From positions 880,001-944,000 of the forward strand of contig NZ_CP125377.1 of the NCBI RefSeq assembly GCF_034008315.1: a stretch of DNA of 64,000 nucleotides. Reading direction: 5' to 3'. Under the pieces are notes generated by a model, which saw only the letters and a list, made by a program, of their open reading frames with translations, did not search any database and was not told where the DNA came from. This DNA is from Pseudomonas sp. P8_241. Its GTDB lineage: Bacteria; Pseudomonadota; Gammaproteobacteria; Pseudomonadales; Pseudomonadaceae. Position numbers and translations under genes: made by a program. Below are positions 19,917 through 29,562 of this stretch, piece by piece (position 1 is the first letter of the stretch; each line of letters starts with the position of its first letter).

Positions 19917-21362
19917 ATGAAACCAAAACGTCTACGCGCCGATGTCCTGGCCGGGCTCACCACGTCTTTCGCCCTATTGCCCGAATGCATCGCCTTCGCG
20001 CTGGTGGCTCATCTCAATCCGCTGATGGGGCTTTACGGGGCATTCATCATCTGCACGCTGACCGCGCTGTTCGGTGGCCGACCGGGCATGGTGTCCGGTG
20101 CTGCCGGATCAATGGCGGTGGTAATCGTCGCGCTGGTGGTGCAGCACGGTGTGGAGTATCTGCTGGCGACGGTGTTGTTGGGTGGGGTGATCATGATGGC
20201 GTTCGGGCTGCTCAAGCTCGGCAAGCTGGTGCGGATGGTGCCGCACCCGGTGATGCTCGGTTTCGTCAACGGCCTGGCGATCATTATTGCGCTGGCGCAA
20301 CTGGAGCACTTCAAGGACGGTGAAGCCTGGCTCAGCGGAACACCGCTTTACATGATGATCGGCCTGGTTGCCGTGACCATGGCCATTGTCTACGTGCTAC
20401 CGCGCCTGACCCGCGCGGTGCCACCGGCGCTGGTGGCAATTCTCGGCGTGGGGCTGGCGGTGTATCTGCTCGGCTTGCCGACCCGAACCCTGGGCGACAT
20501 GGCGCACATTGCCGGTGGCTTGCCGACCCTGGCGCTGCCGGATATTCCGTGGAACCTGGAGACCCTGCACATCATCGCACCCTACGCGATCCTGATGGCG
20601 CTGGTCGGCTTGCTGGAAACCCTGCTGACCCTGAACCTCACCGATGAAATCACCGAGAGCCGCGGCTATCCGGATCGCGAATGCGTGGCGCTGGGCGCCG
20701 CAAACATGGTGTCCGGTGCGTTCGGCGGCATGGGCGGTTGCGCCATGATCGGCCAGACCGTGATCAACCTCAGTTCCGGTGGTCGCGGGCGGGTGTCCGG
20801 CGTGGTGGCCGGGGTGTCGATTCTGTTGTTCATCCTGTTTCTGTCGCCTTTGATCGAGCGCATTCCCCTCGCTGCGCTGGTCGGGGTGATGTTCGTGGTG
20901 TCGCAGCAGACATTTGCCTGGGCGTCGTTGCGCGTGCTGAACAAAGTTCCGGTGAACGATGTACTGGTGATCATCGCGGTGACGGTGATTACAGTATTCA
21001 CCGATCTGGCGACTGCCGTGCTCTGCGGGATCATCATCGCGGCGCTGAACTTTGCCTGGCAGCAGGCGCGGCAGTTGTACGCCGACAGCCATCTGGAAAA
21101 CGACGGCAGCAAGCTTTACCGCCTCCATGGCACGCTGTTCTTTGCCTCGACAACCCCCTTCCTCAACCAGTTCGACCCGGCCAACGACCCGGCACAAGTG
21201 ACGCTCGATTGCCGTCACCTGAGCTTCGTCGACTACTCGGCCATCGCCGCGCTGGACACCTTGCGCGAGCGCTACACCAAGGCTGGCAAACACCTGCGGG
21301 TGTTGGGGTTGTCCGAGCGCTGCAAGAAGCTGTTGAAGCGCGCCCGGGTCCATCACGACTGA
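19917..21362 (+). CDS. SulP-family anion transporter with C-terminal STAS domain
   Basis: This inner-membrane SLC26/SulP transporter of about 481 residues has a dozen or so hydrophobic segments. The N-terminal signature is LRADVLAGLTTSFALLPECIAFA, followed by PLMGLYGAF, GGRPGMVSGAAGSMAVV and MGGCAMIGQTVINLSSGGRGR. The last 90 residues form a STAS domain with LDCRHLSFVDYSAIAALDTL. Such proteins carry sulfate, bicarbonate or dicarboxylates, and the substrate cannot be read from sequence. ATG 19917 matches the family start, and an in-frame ATG at 19905 is possible. Neither has a clear ribosome-binding site. Confidence 0.9.
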   Translation: MKPKRLRADVLAGLTTSFALLPECIAFALVAHLNPLMGLYGAFIICTLTALFGGRPGMVSGAAGSMAVVIVALVVQHGVEYLLATVLLGGVIMMAFGLLKLGKLVRMVPHPVMLGFVNGLAIIIALAQLEHFKDGEAWLSGTPLYMMIGLVAVTMAIVYVLPRLTRAVPPALVAILGVGLAVYLLGLPTRTLGDMAHIAGGLPTLALPDIPWNLETLHIIAPYAILMALVGLLETLLTLNLTDEITESRGYPDRECVALGAANMVSGAFGGMGGCAMIGQTVINLSSGGRGRVSGVVAGVSILLFILFLSPLIERIPLAALVGVMFVVSQQTFAWASLRVLNKVPVNDVLVIIAVTVITVFTDLATAVLCGIIIAALNFAWQQARQLYADSHLENDGSKLYRLHGTLFFASTTPFLNQFDPANDPAQVTLDCRHLSFVDYSAIAALDTLRERYTKAGKHLRVLGLSERCKKLLKRARVHHD

Positions 21363-21549
21363 AACAGATCAGGGGCAGGCGCGATGAAAATCCGCCTGCC
21401 GGATTTTCATTATTCGCGACACGCCATACCGCTGAGCGACCTCGCATATCTCTGCACGAAAATTACTTTCACCTCGTTTGAAAGTCGCGCCTCGACATGT
21501 TTTTAGAGTTTCACAAACCATTCGACGTGATCCTTTCGAGGAGTACCGC

Positions 21550-21894
21550 ATGAGCCCGTCCTTAGGCTATTGGCTGCTGGTGTATGCCGCCGTTGCCATC
21601 ATCGCGCTGATCGTTCTGATCGCCCGTTACCGGCTCAATCCGTTCATTGTCATCACCGGTACCGATTCCCCGCTGACGCAATTGGCCGACACTGTCCTGC
21701 CCCTGCAAACTGCCGAGACCTCGTTCATCTACAAACCGACCGCCGCACGCTACGGCATACTGCTGGCCATCGACGTGCTTGCCACCGAGCTGGCACTGGC
21801 CAATCCTGAAGACAATCAAGAACGTTTGCGGCGGATCAAACTCGCCCTCGACGATTACCGCGGCGGCGACGATCACTTGCCGCTGGGAGACTGA
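21550..21894 (+). pseudogene. Chimeric ORF: GntP-permease N-terminus fused to RpiR-regulator C-terminus
   Basis: This 114-codon frame has a good ribosome-binding site (CGAGGAG). Residues 1-35 (MSPSLGYWLLVYAAVAIIALIV...RYRLNPFIVIT) look like the first membrane segment of a GntP/gluconate-type permease. From residue 36 on (GTDSPLTQLADTVLPLQTAE...ILLAIDVLATELAL...ERLRRIKLALDDYR) it matches the C-terminal end of an RpiR/MurR-type SIS-domain regulator. A permease gene and an RpiR regulator gene are common neighbours of D-aminoacylase genes in Pseudomonas, so an in-frame deletion that joined two former neighbours is inferred. The product has neither a full transporter nor a DNA-binding domain. It stops 1 nt before the D-aminoacylase ATG and now mainly carries that gene's ribosome-binding site. 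Confidence 0.6.
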
Positions 21895-21895
21895 C

Positions 21896-23353
21896 ATGCA
21901 GTACGACACGCTGATTCGCAATGCCCTGATCATCGACGGCAGCAACAGTCCCGGCTATCGCGCCGACGTAGCCATTCTGAACGGGCGAATCGAGCGCATT
22001 GGCGAGTTGCACAATGCCCATGCGGCGCAAGAAATTGATGCTGGCGGCCAGGTGCTGGCGCCGGGTTTCATCGACGTGCACACCCACGACGATACGGTGG
22101 TGATTCGCCAACCGCAGATGCTGCCCAAGCTCAGTCAGGGTGTGACCACGGTGATTGTCGGCAATTGCGGGATCAGCGCTTCGCCGGTCAGTCTGCGCGG
22201 CGATCCGCCGGACCCGATGAACCTGCTCGGCACGGCCGCGGCGTTTGTTTACCCGACATTTCGAGACTACCGTGCGGCGGTCGAAGCAGCGAACACCACG
22301 CTGAACGTCGCCGCGCTGGTCGGTCATACCGCGTTGCGCAGCAATCACCTCGACGACTTGTTCCGCACCGCCACCGCCGATGAGATCACGGCGATGCGCG
22401 AACAGCTGCGCGCGAGTCTGGAAGCGGGTGCGTTGGGCCTGTCCACCGGCCTTGCCTACGCCAGTGCCTTCTCGGCCTCCACCGATGAAGTGATGCAACT
22501 GACCGAAGAGCTGACGGCGTTCGGCGCGGTGTACACCACGCACCTGCGCAGTGAGTTCGAACCGGTGCTGGAAGCCATGGACGAAGCGTTCCAGATCGGC
22601 CGTCACGCCAAATCCCCGGTGATCATTTCCCACCTCAAATGCGCCGGCGCCGGTAACTGGGGCCGAAGTCCGCAACTGCTGGCGTTCCTGGAGGAGGCGG
22701 CGAAAACCCATCCAGTGGGCTGTGACTGTTATCCCTATGCGGCGAGTTCTTCGACGCTGGATCTCAAACAAGTCACCGATGCCCACCGCATCACCATCAC
22801 ATGGTCCACGCCGCACCCGGAGATGGGCGGTCGAGACCTGATGGACATCGCTGCGCAATGGAACCGGTCACTGCTCGATAGCGCCCGCCAACTGCAACCG
22901 GCTGGCGCGGTGTACTACGGGATGGACGAGGCGGATGTGCGAAGAATCCTCGCGCATCCGTTGTCGATGGTCGGTTCCGACGGTTTGCCGGAAGACCCGT
23001 TTCCGCATCCTCGGTTGTGGGGTGCATTCCCTCGGGTGCTTGGACATTTCAGCCGCGATGTAGGGCTGTTCCCGCTGCACACCGCCGTCCACAAGATGAC
23101 CGGTTTGTCGGCGGCGCGATTCGGTTTGAAGCACAGAGGCGAGATCCGCGAAGGTTTTTGGGCTGACCTGGTATTGTTCGACCCGGCGACCGTTCGTGAT
23201 GTCGCGGATTTCAATGATCCGCAACGGGCGGCGCAAGGTATCGAAGGGGTGTGGGTAAACGGTGTCCTGAGTTACCGCGACGGTCAGGCCAATGGTCGCA
23301 GGGAAGGGCGGTTCCTGGCACGGGAAGGGGATTTGCGCGAAGGCTTCCTGTGA
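21896..23353 (+). CDS. N-acyl-D-amino-acid deacylase (D-aminoacylase)
   Basis: This amidohydrolase of 485 residues hydrolyses N-acyl-D-amino acids to the D-amino acid and a carboxylate. Key features are the metal site DVHTHDD (H62, H64), the cysteine region IVGNCGIS, HLRSEF and HLKCAGAGNWG, and the C-terminal GSDGLPEDPFPHPRLWG aspartate loop. Length and motifs fit D-aminoacylases of Pseudomonas and Alcaligenes. ATG 21896 is chosen over earlier frames because it starts at the family N-terminus MQYDTLIRNALIIDG and follows CTGGGAGA. The usual RidA, permease and regulator partners are missing and appear reduced to the chimeric ORF upstream. Confidence 0.93.
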   Translation: MQYDTLIRNALIIDGSNSPGYRADVAILNGRIERIGELHNAHAAQEIDAGGQVLAPGFIDVHTHDDTVVIRQPQMLPKLSQGVTTVIVGNCGISASPVSLRGDPPDPMNLLGTAAAFVYPTFRDYRAAVEAANTTLNVAALVGHTALRSNHLDDLFRTATADEITAMREQLRASLEAGALGLSTGLAYASAFSASTDEVMQLTEELTAFGAVYTTHLRSEFEPVLEAMDEAFQIGRHAKSPVIISHLKCAGAGNWGRSPQLLAFLEEAAKTHPVGCDCYPYAASSSTLDLKQVTDAHRITITWSTPHPEMGGRDLMDIAAQWNRSLLDSARQLQPAGAVYYGMDEADVRRILAHPLSMVGSDGLPEDPFPHPRLWGAFPRVLGHFSRDVGLFPLHTAVHKMTGLSAARFGLKHRGEIREGFWADLVLFDPATVRDVADFNDPQRAAQGIEGVWVNGVLSYRDGQANGRREGRFLAREGDLREGFL

Positions 23354-23462
23354 CGTTTGAGTGGTGTGTCACAGTGGTGGCATTTTGAGACTAAAGAATG
23401 GCATGTTCGGGCCGAAGGAGTGTTATCAAACCCGACTACCATTGCTGATCGTTTACATGTTT

Positions 23463-23490
23463 TGCAGGAGCGGGCCTGCTCGCTCCTGCA
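23463..23490. repeat. REP hairpin
   Basis: TGCAGGAGCG and CGCTCCTGCA are perfect inverted arms around GGCCTGCT. It sits just ahead of the glyoxalase-fold gene, after the D-aminoacylase gene, and could attenuate read-through. Confidence 0.7.
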
Positions 23491-23517
23491 GGTCTTTCAT
23501 TGTCTGGGAGCAACTCG

Positions 23518-23886
23518 ATGAGCTTCGGTAAAACCACTCCGATCCTGCGTATTTTCGACGAAGCCAAGGCTGTGGAGTTCTACGTCGATTTCCTGGGTTT
23601 CAAGATCGACTGGCAGCACCGCTTCGAAGCCAACTTCCCGCTGTATTTACAGGTTTCCCGTGGTGATTGCGTGCTGCATCTGTCAGAACACCATGGCGAC
23701 TGCTCGCCGGGTTCGGCACTGCGCATCGAAACCGATGAACTGGAAGCCTTCCAGCAGCAACTGCTGGCCAAAGCATACAAATTTGCCCACCCACAGATTC
23801 AGGCCATGCCGTGGGGCAGCCAGGACATGACCATCAGCGATCCATTTGGTAACCGGTTGGTGTTTACCAATGCGATCAGTGTTTGA
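23518..23886 (+). CDS. Glyoxalase/bleomycin-resistance-fold protein
   Basis: This 122-residue single-domain vicinal-oxygen-chelate protein reads MSFGKTTPILRIFDEAKAVEFYVDFLGFKIDW at the N-terminus and GSQDMTISDPFGNRLVFTN at the C-terminus. It resembles bleomycin-binding proteins (Ble-like glyoxalase superfamily), which are often annotated as such in Pseudomonas without resistance data. ATG 23518 has GGGAG upstream, and a frame from 23500 is longer but unneeded. The substrate is unknown. Confidence 0.85.
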   Translation: MSFGKTTPILRIFDEAKAVEFYVDFLGFKIDWQHRFEANFPLYLQVSRGDCVLHLSEHHGDCSPGSALRIETDELEAFQQQLLAKAYKFAHPQIQAMPWGSQDMTISDPFGNRLVFTNAISV

Positions 23887-23934
23887 GAGTGCAGTAAAAA
23901 CTGCGTCTCGTGATCTTGTCTTCTATCCGATCGC

Positions 23935-23998
23935 AATCGCGGGCAATCCCGCTCCTACAGGTTCAGCGCAACCCTGTGCGAGCTTGCCCGCGATTGGT
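23935..23998. repeat. REP pair
   Basis: CAATCGCGGGCAATCCCGCTCCTACAGG starts near 23,935. It is followed, in inverted and partly diverged form, by CCTGTGCGAGCTTGCCCGCGATTGG near 23,973-23,997. It lies between two convergent genes and probably serves as their terminator. Confidence 0.75.
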
Positions 23999-24023
23999 TT
24001 TATGATTCAGCGTTGAGCTGACG

Positions 24024-25943
24024 TCAAACCCGGAAATGACTCACCATCATCTGCAACTGATTCCCCAACCGTGCCAGTTCAACACTGGACGCAGCCGTTT
24101 CATCGCTGGCGGCGGCGGTCTGTTCCGACACGTCGCGTACGTTGATGATGCTGCGGCTGATCTCTTCGGCGACGGCGCTTTGCTGCTCCGCGGCGGCGGC
24201 GATCTGCTGGTTCATCGACTGGATGTTGGACACCGTGCGGGTAATGTTTTCCAGTGACACGCCGGCCTTGCGGGTCAGGGCCACGCTGCTGTCGGTGAGG
24301 GTGCGGCTGTTGTTCATCACCGCCGACACCTGTTGAGTGCCGTTTTGCAGGGCAGCCACCAGGCCTTCGATTTCCTCGGTGGATTTTTGCGTGCGCTGGG
24401 CAAGGCCCCGGACCTCGTCGGCCACCACCGCAAAACCACGACCGGCCTCACCGGCGCGGGCCGCTTCAATCGCGGCGTTGAGTGCCAGCAAATTGGTCTG
24501 TTCGGCCACGGCCTTGATCACGTCCATGACGCTGCCGATCTTGTCGCTTTCCTGTTGCAGCACGCTCATGGCATCGGTGGAACGCACCACTTCGCTGGCC
24601 AGCCGCTCGATCTGGGCGATGGCTTCGTTCACCACTTTGTCACCCTCGCGGGCTTCGCCATCGGCTGCCGCGGCGGCTTGCGAGGCTTCTTCGGCGTTGC
24701 GCGCGACTTCCTGCACAGTGGCCGTCATCTCGTGCATGGCAGTGGCGACCTGATCTGTCTCGACCTTTTGGCTGTTGACTCCGGCGCTGGTCTGCTCGGT
24801 CACGGCGGAAAGCTCTTCGGCGGCGCTGGCGATCTGGGTGACGCCGTCGCGGATACCGCTGATCAGGTCGCGCAGGGTCACGCCCATGCGTGCGATGCCT
24901 TGCTGCAATACACCCAGTTCGTCGCGACGGGTGACCTGGATGTTCTGGGACAGGTCGCCGCTGGCGATGCGGTCGACCACGGCCAGGGTTTCGCGCAACG
25001 GGCGGGTGATCTGACGGGTGATCAACACGGCGGCTATGATGCCCACGAGCAACGCCAGCAACGTGCTGATCACTTGCAGGGTGCGTGCCTGGGCGCTTTC
25101 GATGTCACGGCGGTCGACCTGGATCTGGTATAGCTGATCGCTCAGGGACACGATGGCAGCGCCCTGATCGGTCATTTCCTGGCGAGCCTGTACCGCATCG
25201 GTGTTGGCGGCTTTGTACGCCTGCAAGGCGCTGCGGTAGTTACCGAGCGCAGCTTCCAGTTGACGCAGGGCGTCTCGCTGGGTGTCGGCGAAATGCACGT
25301 TGAGGGGGCTCAGACTGGCGATGGCCGCATTCAGTTGGCCAACGGCTTTTTGCTCAGTCTCGGTGTTGGTGGTCGCGGTGTAGCCTCGCACTTCGTAGCG
25401 CGCGAGCAGGAACGCTTCCCTGGCGGCGGTAATAGCCTGGAATTGTTCGAAGCGCTGGTCACTCGGCGGCATCTGTTGCACGCGGGTGTTGATGTCGTTG
25501 ATCAGACTGTTGGCGGCTTCGGCATTGGCGGCCATGGCGTCGCGAGCGCTGTTGCCGCTGCGGTAGGCGTTGCGCATCTTGGCCAGGGACGTCTTGTAGG
25601 CGTCGATGACCGTGCCTTGCTCTTTCAGTCGCTTGAGGTTTTCCGGGCTCTTGAATTTCTCCAACAGCGCTTGTTGCTGGGCGGAAAAGGCTTCGAGAGT
25701 GGTCTGCACGTTTTGTGCGGCGGTTTCGTCGCCATTGGTCAGCATGTATTGCAGACGAACCACGCGCAATTTGGTCAGGCCGGCGTTGAGCTGGGTGATG
25801 TCGCTCATCCAGTTGCTGCGGTCAATCAGACCGCCCAGGCTGGTCCAGCCGGTAAGGGCGAGGACGCAGGTCAGTGCCAGGACCAGGCCGAATCCCAGGC
25901 CCAGTTTCATGTTCACGCTGATGTTGCCAAACCAGCTATTCAT
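24024..25943 (-). CDS. Methyl-accepting chemotaxis protein with HBM-type sensor domain
   Basis: This transmembrane chemoreceptor has about 639 residues. The N-terminal anchor is [21 protein letters not shown] helical periplasmic sensor of about 240-260 residues follows, fitting the helical bimodular (HBM) class. After the second membrane segment ([15 protein letters not shown]) come a HAMP domain and a signalling domain with the hairpin tip ...[20 protein letters not shown] and [19 protein letters not shown] receptors such as McpS bind organic acids, and the ligand here is not evident. ATG 25943 has GGAGGA upstream, and the longer frame to 26087 is rejected. Confidence 0.93.
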   Translation of the reverse strand: MNSWFGNISVNMKLGLGFGLVLALTCVLALTGWTSLGGLIDRSNWMSDITQLNAGLTKLRVVRLQYMLTNGDETAAQNVQTTLEAFSAQQQALLEKFKSPENLKRLKEQGTVIDAYKTSLAKMRNAYRSGNSARDAMAANAEAANSLINDINTRVQQMPPSDQRFEQFQAITAAREAFLLARYEVRGYTATTNTETEQKAVGQLNAAIASLSPLNVHFADTQRDALRQLEAALGNYRSALQAYKAANTDAVQARQEMTDQGAAIVSLSDQLYQIQVDRRDIESAQARTLQVISTLLALLVGIIAAVLITRQITRPLRETLAVVDRIASGDLSQNIQVTRRDELGVLQQGIARMGVTLRDLISGIRDGVTQIASAAEELSAVTEQTSAGVNSQKVETDQVATAMHEMTATVQEVARNAEEASQAAAAADGEAREGDKVVNEAIAQIERLASEVVRSTDAMSVLQQESDKIGSVMDVIKAVAEQTNLLALNAAIEAARAGEAGRGFAVVADEVRGLAQRTQKSTEEIEGLVAALQNGTQQVSAVMNNSRTLTDSSVALTRKAGVSLENITRTVSNIQSMNQQIAAAAEQQSAVAEEISRSIINVRDVSEQTAAASDETAASSVELARLGNQLQMMVSHFRV

Positions 25944-26203
25944 CAAATTCCTCCAGGAACGTGGTGCTTCTTTATCGTCGGTTGGCTGGAAGATTGTTTT
26001 TTTTGAAAGCCAGCAAGGTGTGTAGCAGCTTGTATCGGCAGCATTCCCCGGAGCTGAAAGGTTTTTGCAGGACGGATTCTGTAACAAGGTTTTTGCTGGG
26101 CTTTTAAGCTTTTTTTCACATGGCTTTCACCCTCAGCCAATGCAGGCCTCTCTAATCTCGCGTCATCAAAAGACAGCGTTGTATGCCGGTGAGGCGGCTT
26201 GAT

Positions 26204-26875
26204 GTGGAATTGAGACTGAGTTTTTTCGGGGTTTCCCGCTCAATCGATCTGAGCCGTTTTGCCCGCTATCGCAATGCAGCGGTGGTGCTGGCGTCAGCTG
26301 TGCTGGTGATTCCATTGACCCTGTTTTTACTGCGACCCGCCGCTGTGCCGGACTTGGCCCACGGTAACGTGGCGGGTGCTCAAGCGCTGATGGCGGGATG
26401 GGCCAAGGGCGACATGATCGTGCTGGTGCGCCACGTCGAACGTTGCGATCACTCCAAAGCCGCCTGTTTGAGCGGAAACGATGGCATTACCGATCGCTCC
26501 CGCAGCATTGCAGTGAGTGTCGGAGCGCGGTTCGAACGGCTGGGCCTGGCACGTGCCGATATCTACAACAGTCCGATCCTGCGTACGGCGCAAACGGCGG
26601 GCTTCATGTTCAACAAGGTCGACGTTGGCGAGGATTGGTTGATCAATTGCAAGGGCACGATGTTGCGGGACGCATTGGCGCACAAGGTGGCCGGGCGCAA
26701 CCTGATTCTGGTGACACACAGCGAATGCATGGCGCAATTGCAAAAAGACCTCAAGTGGGCGTCTTCGACACCGGGTTACGGAGCCTCATTGTTTATCTCC
26801 GCCGCAAACCCGCAGGCACCGCACATGCTGGGGGTCATCGAAGCTTCGGATTGGCGCTCGCTTACCACGAAATGA
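26204..26875 (+). CDS. Histidine phosphatase-family protein (Ais-like), membrane-anchored
   Basis: This protein of about 223 residues has one N-terminal membrane segment (NAAVVLASAVLVIPLTLFLL) and a branch-1 histidine phosphatase domain. The RHG-like motif is VLVRHVERCDHS and the second histidine is in LILVTHSECMAQLQ. It resembles Ais/PmrG lipopolysaccharide heptose phosphatases. GTG 26204 is preferred because GGTGAGG lies 8 nt upstream, and an ATG at 26183 lacks a site. Its TGA overlaps the start of a PAP2 phosphatase gene. The pair may act together on phosphorylated envelope lipids (inference). Confidence 0.82.
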   Translation: MELRLSFFGVSRSIDLSRFARYRNAAVVLASAVLVIPLTLFLLRPAAVPDLAHGNVAGAQALMAGWAKGDMIVLVRHVERCDHSKAACLSGNDGITDRSRSIAVSVGARFERLGLARADIYNSPILRTAQTAGFMFNKVDVGEDWLINCKGTMLRDALAHKVAGRNLILVTHSECMAQLQKDLKWASSTPGYGASLFISAANPQAPHMLGVIEASDWRSLTTK

Positions 26876-27744
26876 ATTCCCCTTCTGGATCAACCACCAC
26901 CATGCAGACAGCTTCCCGCCCCCGTTTTTACTGGATGAACTTCGGCATTCCGCTGGCCTGCGCGGTCGTGGTGTTTCTGATGTTCGACCTGACCAGAATC
27001 GATATCGCCTTCAACGATCTGTTTTACGATCCGCTCACCCGGACATTCCCGCTGGACCATGTGCATTGGTTCGAAAAGATTACCCATAAATGGGCGCGGA
27101 TCATTCCGAACTGGACTGGCGAGATAGCGATCATTGGCGCCTTGCTGTCGTTTCTCTGGCCACGCCTGAAAGCGGAAAAACACTCGAAACTCATCGCCTT
27201 TCTGGAAAAAATCAGAGTCGCGCCCGTGCTGCGCTTTGCCAACAAGCATCGCCGGGATTTTCTCTACGTGGTCTTCGCGTTTTCCATCAGCACCGGTGTG
27301 ATCCATTACCTGAAGGGGCACACCAGCGTGTATTGCCCAATTGAAACCACACAGTACGGTGGCAAGATCGAGCACAAGGAATGGTATGAGAATTTCGACC
27401 TGCTGAAGGTCGCCGGAGACGGTCGTTGCTGGCCGGGCGGGCATGCCTCGGGTGGCTTCACCATGCTCGCGTTGTATTTCGTGGCGCGTCGTTATCGCTG
27501 GCGCTATTGCAAGGCGCTCATGTACGGCTCGCTGTCGCTGGGGTTTGTCTTTGGCACGACACGGGTGCTACAGGGCTGGCACTACATGTCCCACACCTTC
27601 TGGGCCGGGATCTTCGTGTGGCTCGCCTGTTTGCTGACAGCACTGGCGTTTTATGGGCGCGCACAGCTGGAGCTGCCGGTGCTGCAAGAGGCTCCCGGCC
27701 TCACAAAAGGGTTCGCGCAGCCGCGCTGCTCCGAACCTTCCTGA
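26872..27744 (+). CDS. PAP2-family membrane phosphatase
   Basis: This integral membrane protein of 290 residues has the PAP2/acid-phosphatase motifs in altered form. Motif 1 is KGHTSVYCP (the usual arginine is replaced by cysteine), motif 2 is PGGHASGG, and motif 3 is TRVLQGWHYMSHTFWAG. These are typical of lipid A/lipid phosphatases that hydrolyse phosphate esters on the periplasmic side. The ATG at 26872 overlaps the upstream stop (ATGA), and MQTASRPRF at 26902 is an alternative start. The four-base overlap indicates coupling with the histidine phosphatase. Confidence 0.86.
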   Translation: MNSPSGSTTTMQTASRPRFYWMNFGIPLACAVVVFLMFDLTRIDIAFNDLFYDPLTRTFPLDHVHWFEKITHKWARIIPNWTGEIAIIGALLSFLWPRLKAEKHSKLIAFLEKIRVAPVLRFANKHRRDFLYVVFAFSISTGVIHYLKGHTSVYCPIETTQYGGKIEHKEWYENFDLLKVAGDGRCWPGGHASGGFTMLALYFVARRYRWRYCKALMYGSLSLGFVFGTTRVLQGWHYMSHTFWAGIFVWLACLLTALAFYGRAQLELPVLQEAPGLTKGFAQPRCSEPS

Positions 27745-27782
27745 ACCGGTTACGGCGAGCCGGATCCTGCGGATTTTCAGGC

Positions 27783-27809
27783 AAAAAAAAAGCCCGCGGG
27801 AGGGCGGGC
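27783..27809 (-). terminator. Intrinsic terminator of the DUF2252 gene
   Basis: Read on the minus strand, GCCCGCCCTCCCGCGGGC forms a GC hairpin followed directly by nine T residues. It lies about 110 bp after the minus-strand DUF2252 gene, and close after the plus-strand PAP2 gene. Confidence 0.85.
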
Positions 27810-27917
27810 AAACCGTAGTTTCTTGAATGAGCGAGTGAAATGTACAGGCTGGCGCCGGGCACCGGGGTGAAGAAAAATTCATTTCGATGAGACCCCCGGG
27901 CCAGGCACGCCGCAGCA

Positions 27918-29324
27918 TCAAGGCAAATGATCGGCGGCAAAATCGGCCTCGGACCGCGCACGGAAACTCCCTTTGCGACAGGCTTGCTGGAATCGTTCGA
28001 AATCGCGCTCGTTCTGTTCGGTGTAGCCAAGAGCGTATTGGTACAGCGCATCGGCCAGTGCTTCGCCCTTGCCGATGTAGCCGCTGATTACCGCCGCATG
28101 TCCGGAAGACTTGGCATGGGCGCGTGCCAGGGCCCGGCCACAGACCCGCCCATAGGCTGTGAAGGTGTCGCCGTCGAAGGTTTCGAGTTCAGCCGAGACT
28201 TTCATGTCGCGCAATTGCCGCACATAGAAGTGCCTCCCGCTCGGACCGGTGGTCCAGCCGAGGAACAGATCACTGGCCGATTGCATGAGTCGCTGGCCGT
28301 CGACCACCCGCTGGCCCTCATGGCGTATCCGTGACTTGGTCTTCACATAGTTCGCCAACACCGAGCGACGCGCCTCCTTGAATTGCAGGAACAGCGGAAA
28401 TTCCTGATCGTCGGTCAGCAGGGCCACCAGGCAACGGGTGCCGACACTGCCGACACCCACTACTTTGAACGCCATGTCATGCACATGAAAACGTGACAGC
28501 AAGTCACGTCGGTCGGCTTGCAGCGTGCCTTTGTAGTCGCGCACGAAGGTGTCATAAAGCGATCGCCAGTCCGCGAGGCGCAACCAGTCGTCATCGGGAT
28601 CCAGCAGTGTGGTGTTTTTGTGCAGGTGAAATATTTCCGGCAAGTCATCGCGAATGACCATATGGCCGTCGGCATGACGTTCGCTGATTTTCGGCAGCAG
28701 CTCGGCATGGGTGCGACGTCCGGCCTTTTCGATGGCGCGTTGCACATGGTCGATGGCGGTTTTGCGAGCCTTTTCCAGCATGTCGTCGTAGCTGATCGAT
28801 TCGTACCAGGTTTCCATGGCGCTTTGCAGGGCGCACTCCAGCATCGTCTCCTGGTAGGCACCGACAACTTCATGGCACAAGGTTTCTTCAACCGATTGGC
28901 CGTGACGCAGGTCTCGGGCGGCCACCATGCAACTGGCCACCAGACGCTTCAAATCCCACTCCCAGGGGCCTGAATGGGCTTCGTCAAAATCATTGACGCT
29001 AAATAGCAGGTTACGTTCCGGCGTGGCGAATCCACCGAAATTCATCAAGTGACAATCACCACAGATCGGCGAAACCATCCCCATGTCCGAGGTGCCTGAC
29101 AGGTCGTGGGCCTGCAGCAGCGCATTGCCGCGATAGAAGGTAAATGGCGACACCAGCATGCGGCCGTAGCGCAATTCCACCAGCGACCTGACGCGCCCTT
29201 CACTCGACGCCTTGATCAATGCCAGTGGATCGCGATCGATGTTGCCCAAGGCCGAATGCGAACTGCGTGGACAGTGCTTGCGAGCATCTTTGCCTTGCTT
29301 GAAACGGTCTGTGAGGGTGGTCAT
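27918..29324 (-). CDS. DUF2252 family protein
   Basis: This protein of about 468 residues matches DUF2252, a family with a distant protein-kinase/aminoglycoside-phosphotransferase-like fold. Markers are FYRGNALLQAHDL, VSPICGDCHLMNFGGF, NDFDEAHSGPWEWDLKRLVASC and GVGSVGTRCLVALL. The function is not established. ATG 29324 (MTTLTDRFKQGKDA) has AGAAGAGG upstream, and a frame from 29354 adds ten residues. It stands alone, with its own terminator. Confidence 0.87.
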   Translation of the reverse strand: MTTLTDRFKQGKDARKHCPRSSHSALGNIDRDPLALIKASSEGRVRSLVELRYGRMLVSPFTFYRGNALLQAHDLSGTSDMGMVSPICGDCHLMNFGGFATPERNLLFSVNDFDEAHSGPWEWDLKRLVASCMVAARDLRHGQSVEETLCHEVVGAYQETMLECALQSAMETWYESISYDDMLEKARKTAIDHVQRAIEKAGRRTHAELLPKISERHADGHMVIRDDLPEIFHLHKNTTLLDPDDDWLRLADWRSLYDTFVRDYKGTLQADRRDLLSRFHVHDMAFKVVGVGSVGTRCLVALLTDDQEFPLFLQFKEARRSVLANYVKTKSRIRHEGQRVVDGQRLMQSASDLFLGWTTGPSGRHFYVRQLRDMKVSAELETFDGDTFTAYGRVCGRALARAHAKSSGHAAVISGYIGKGEALADALYQYALGYTEQNERDFERFQQACRKGSFRARSEADFAADHLP

Positions 29325-29562
29325 GAGGCCTCTTCTACGGGAGGTGTCGGGCATGTGCGAGTTGAGTGTAGAAGGGCTTTGGGGGTTTAACTGAAGTGTT
29401 GTGAACTGAAAAACCGTACTTCAGGTTTCAAGATGAAGGACACAAAGGGCTCTGGGCCGTTCAACGGTAAGCCGGTTATGGCGGCTTTGTGGCTTTATGC
29501 TAGCATCTGGGCGCGTAGAGGAATGTCGGTTCGCCCAGATACCCGGTTTAAGGAAGACCACG

